Assembly: GCA_002343845.1 (NCBI GenBank)
Contig: DDSQ01000078.1
Location: 1 to 50,648, forward strand
DNA from: Planctomycetes bacterium UBA2386
Lineage (GTDB): Bacteria > Planctomycetota > UBA1135 > UBA2386
Length of the DNA stretch: 50,648 nt
Direction of reading: 5' to 3'
Below, piece by piece: positions 48,468-50,648 of the stretch. A program made the position numbers and the translations under genes. Every line of letters begins with the position of its first letter. Within the stretch, counting starts at the first letter, position 1. The notes beneath the pieces were generated by a model. That model made no database searches. It was not told where the DNA came from and saw only the letters and a list, made by a program, of their open reading frames with translations.

Positions 48468-50648
48468 ATGACGCCTCGTTTCGATCCGCGCGCGCGCCTC
48501 GAGCAGTTCCCGATCCTGCGCGTCCTGCGGGACCGCGTGCTGGTGTTCGACGGCGGCATGGGCACGCAGATCCAGTCTGCGAACCTGACGCTCGACGACT
48601 TCCGCGGCCTCGAGGGCTGCAACGAGCTGCTGGTCGAGACGCGACCGGACGTGATCCAGGCGATCCACGAACGCTACTTCGCGGCCGGCGCCGACGTCGT
48701 CGAGACCGACTCGTTCGGCGGCATGCCCTACGTGCTCGCCGAGTTCGACATCGGGCACCGTTCGTTCGAGCTGAACAAGCTGGCGGCCGAGGTCGCCCGC
48801 AAGGCCGCGGCGAAGTACTCGACCAAGGACCGGCCGCGATTCGTGTCGGGCAGCATGGGCCCGGGCACCAAGCTGGTGACGCTCGGCCACATCGCCGGCC
48901 AGGAGCTGTTCGACGCCTACAAGGTCTACGCCAAGGGGCTGATCGCGGGCGGCGTCGACTGCCTGAACATCGAGACCTGCCAGGACCTGCTGCAGGTCAA
49001 GCTGGCGGTGATCGCCGCGCGCGACGCGATGGCCGAGCTGGGCCGCGAGGTCCCGATCTTCTGCACGGTGACGATCGAGACCACCGGCACGATGCTGGTC
49101 GGCAGCGACATCGCCGCGGCGATCACGACCCTCGAAGCGCTGCCGGTCGACGTCGTCGGACTCAACTGCGCGACGGGTCCCGACCTGATGCAGGAGTCGG
49201 TGCGTCACCTCGGCAAGACCACGACGCGCACGATCATGGTGATGCCGAACGCCGGGCTGCCACGCAACGTCGGCGGCCGCGCGGTCTACGACTTGACGCC
49301 GGCCGAACTGGCGCGCTTCCAGGCGCGGTTCGTGACCGAGTTCGGCGTCGGCGTCGTCGGCGGCTGTTGCGGCACGACGCCCGAGCACGTCGCGGCGATG
49401 GCCGAGGCGATGCGGGCCCTGCGCCCGGCCGAGCGGCCGCGCGACTACCAGCCGCAGCTCGCGTCGTTGTTCCACTCGGTGCCGCTCGACCAGGACAGCG
49501 GACCGTTGATCGTCGGCGAGCGCACGAATGCGAACGGCTCCAAGAAGTTCAAGGAGCTGATGGTCGCCGGCGAGGTCGAAGGCATGCTGCAGATGGCGAA
49601 GGAGCAGGTGCACGAAGGCTCGCACGTGCTCGACGTCTGCACCGCGTTCGTCGGCCGTGACGAGGCGGGCGACATGCTGAAGTTCCTGCAGCCGATGGTG
49701 CAGCAGGTCACCGCGCCGGTGATGGTCGACAGCACGCAGATCGACGTCGTCGAGAAGGCGCTCGCGGCGATCCCGGGCCGGCCGATCATCAACTCGATCA
49801 ACCTCGAGGACGGCGAGGAGAAGGCGGATGCCCTGTGCCGGCTGGCGCGGCGCTACGGCGCGATGTTCGTCGCGCTGACGATCGACGAAGAGGGCATGGC
49901 GAAGACCGCGGAACGCAAGCTCGCGGTCGCGCGGCGCATCCACGACATCGTCGTGCATCGCCACGGCATGAATCCGGGCGACCTGATCTTCGACCCGCTG
50001 ACGTTCACGATCGGCTCCGGCGACGAGGCGTCGCGCGACGCGGGCGTGCAGACGTTGAAGGGCATCGAGCTGATCAAGCAGCAGATCCCGGGCGTGCGCA
50101 CGATCCTCGGGCTGTCGAACATCAGCTTCGGGCTCGACCCGTACCCGCGGCAGATCCTCAACTCGGTCTACCTCGCCGAGGCGCGGCGACACGGCCTCGA
50201 CGCCGCGATCGTGCACGCCAGCAAGATCATCCCGACGCACAAGCTCGAAGACGCGGACAAGCAGGTCACGCTCGACCTGATCTACGATCGGCGCCGCGAA
50301 GGCTACGACCCGTTGTTCGCGTTCCTGGCGCGCTTCGCCGGCAAGAAGCGCATCGACACCGGCACGGCGAACGACGAGAACGCGCTGCCGGTCGAGGAGC
50401 GGTTGAAGAAGCGGATCGTCGACGGCAACAAGATCGGCATCGGCAAGCACCTCGACGAGGCGCGCCAGAAGTACGCGCCGCTGGCGATCATCAACGACAT
50501 CCTGCTCGACGGCATGAAGGTCGTCGGCGACCTGTTCGGCAGCGGCGAGATGCAGTTGCCGTTCGTTCTGCAGAGCGCCGAGTGCATGAAGGCCGCGGTC
50601 GCGCACCTGCAGCCGTTCATGGACAAGGTCGAGGGCGACGCCAAGGGC
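48468..50648 (+). CDS. metH: Cobalamin-dependent methionine synthase MetH (partial, runs off window)
   Basis: 727 codons are present before the window ends. The homocysteine-binding domain has FDGGMGTQIQSANLTLDDF, ETDSFGG, NIETCQDLLQ and the zinc motif VVGGCCGTTPEH. The pterin-binding domain has LIVGERTNANGSKKFKE, VLDVCTAFVGRDE, PVMVDSTQIDVVEKAL and DPLTFTIGSGDE. The start of the cobalamin-binding cap follows (VDGNKIGIGKHLDEARQKYA, IINDILLDGMKVVGDLFGSG). It makes methionine from homocysteine and methyltetrahydrofolate. I see no cobalamin or SAH riboswitch in the 110 bases upstream. Confidence 0.96.
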   Translation, partial: MTPRFDPRARLEQFPILRVLRDRVLVFDGGMGTQIQSANLTLDDFRGLEGCNELLVETRPDVIQAIHERYFAAGADVVETDSFGGMPYVLAEFDIGHRSFELNKLAAEVARKAAAKYSTKDRPRFVSGSMGPGTKLVTLGHIAGQELFDAYKVYAKGLIAGGVDCLNIETCQDLLQVKLAVIAARDAMAELGREVPIFCTVTIETTGTMLVGSDIAAAITTLEALPVDVVGLNCATGPDLMQESVRHLGKTTTRTIMVMPNAGLPRNVGGRAVYDLTPAELARFQARFVTEFGVGVVGGCCGTTPEHVAAMAEAMRALRPAERPRDYQPQLASLFHSVPLDQDSGPLIVGERTNANGSKKFKELMVAGEVEGMLQMAKEQVHEGSHVLDVCTAFVGRDEAGDMLKFLQPMVQQVTAPVMVDSTQIDVVEKALAAIPGRPIINSINLEDGEEKADALCRLARRYGAMFVALTIDEEGMAKTAERKLAVARRIHDIVVHRHGMNPGDLIFDPLTFTIGSGDEASRDAGVQTLKGIELIKQQIPGVRTILGLSNISFGLDPYPRQILNSVYLAEARRHGLDAAIVHASKIIPTHKLEDADKQVTLDLIYDRRREGYDPLFAFLARFAGKKRIDTGTANDENALPVEERLKKRIVDGNKIGIGKHLDEARQKYAPLAIINDILLDGMKVVGDLFGSGEMQLPFVLQSAECMKAAVAHLQPFMDKVEGDAKG

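Noticed and set aside
48111..50606. Long minus-strand open frame opposite metH
   Set aside because: It is the complement of clearly homologous metH codons and has no protein-family features.
1..50648. CRISPR array, insertion sequences or rRNA genes
   Set aside because: No regularly spaced direct repeats, transposase motifs or rRNA sequence were seen. The repeated segments present are explained by the tandem duplication and the tRNA remnant.

Overview
The window is about 70% G+C, dense with genes, and uses many GTG starts. It encodes twin-arginine and lipoprotein signal peptides, a secreted subtilisin, a sulfatase-modifying-factor (FGE) protein beside a Gfo/Idh/MocA oxidoreductase, carboxypeptidase-regulatory-like (CarboxypepD_reg) repeat proteins and an ECF sigma factor fused to a membrane and extracytoplasmic region. 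Together these suggest a planctomycete-type bacterium. That placement is an inference from gene content; no 16S rRNA gene is present.

Layout. 0.2-3.2 kb: a small lipoprotein, then an XPB-like helicase that has lost its catalytic motifs, paired with a Bax1/DUF790 nuclease. 3.2-10.6 kb: a visibly less G+C-rich accessory island on the minus strand next to a tRNA-Gly. It holds a DNA phosphorothioation operon (5'-truncated dndC, dndD, dndE, an associated methyltransferase, a small HTH protein), a 3'-truncated metallo-beta-lactamase gene joined to dndC, a broken parB-like gene, a CHAT-domain fragment and a degenerate second copy of the tRNA 3' half. 10.7-18.8 kb: secreted proteins, the FGE/oxidoreductase pair and a subtilisin. 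18.8-22.04 kb: a protein made of about eight diverged repeats, followed by two translationally coupled short lipoprotein genes. 22.0-29.5 kb: hybrid kinase, DTW protein and MobA on minus; DUF971, a methyltransferase-like protein, DUF418 and a fatty-acid hydroxylase family protein on plus. 29.5-36.9 kb: a tandem duplication involving a peroxiredoxin, an uncharacterised gene and a SpoU methyltransferase, with the sigma-factor fusion gene inside the second copy. 36.9-50.6 kb: rarA, a DUF72 gene with an in-frame TGA, an M3 peptidase, an M24 peptidase, a sugar transferase and methyltransferase, a ThrE-type exporter, a repeat lipoprotein, and metH running off the end.

The strongest unusual signal is at 21427-22037. 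Two adjacent lipoprotein genes each contain one in-frame TGA exactly where a heavy-metal-associated (HMA/MerP-like) domain has the first cysteine of its CxxC motif, giving U-x-x-C. In both, a hairpin follows the TGA, with the same 17-nt spacing, the same five-base loop and a compensatory base-pair change. I read them as a tandem pair of selenocysteine-containing HMA lipoproteins. Ordinary ORF callers would split or miss both genes.

A second theme is gene erosion: the inactive XPB, the headless dndC fused out of frame to a tailless metallo-beta-lactamase, the split parB, and gene fragments at the tRNA and at the duplication junction.
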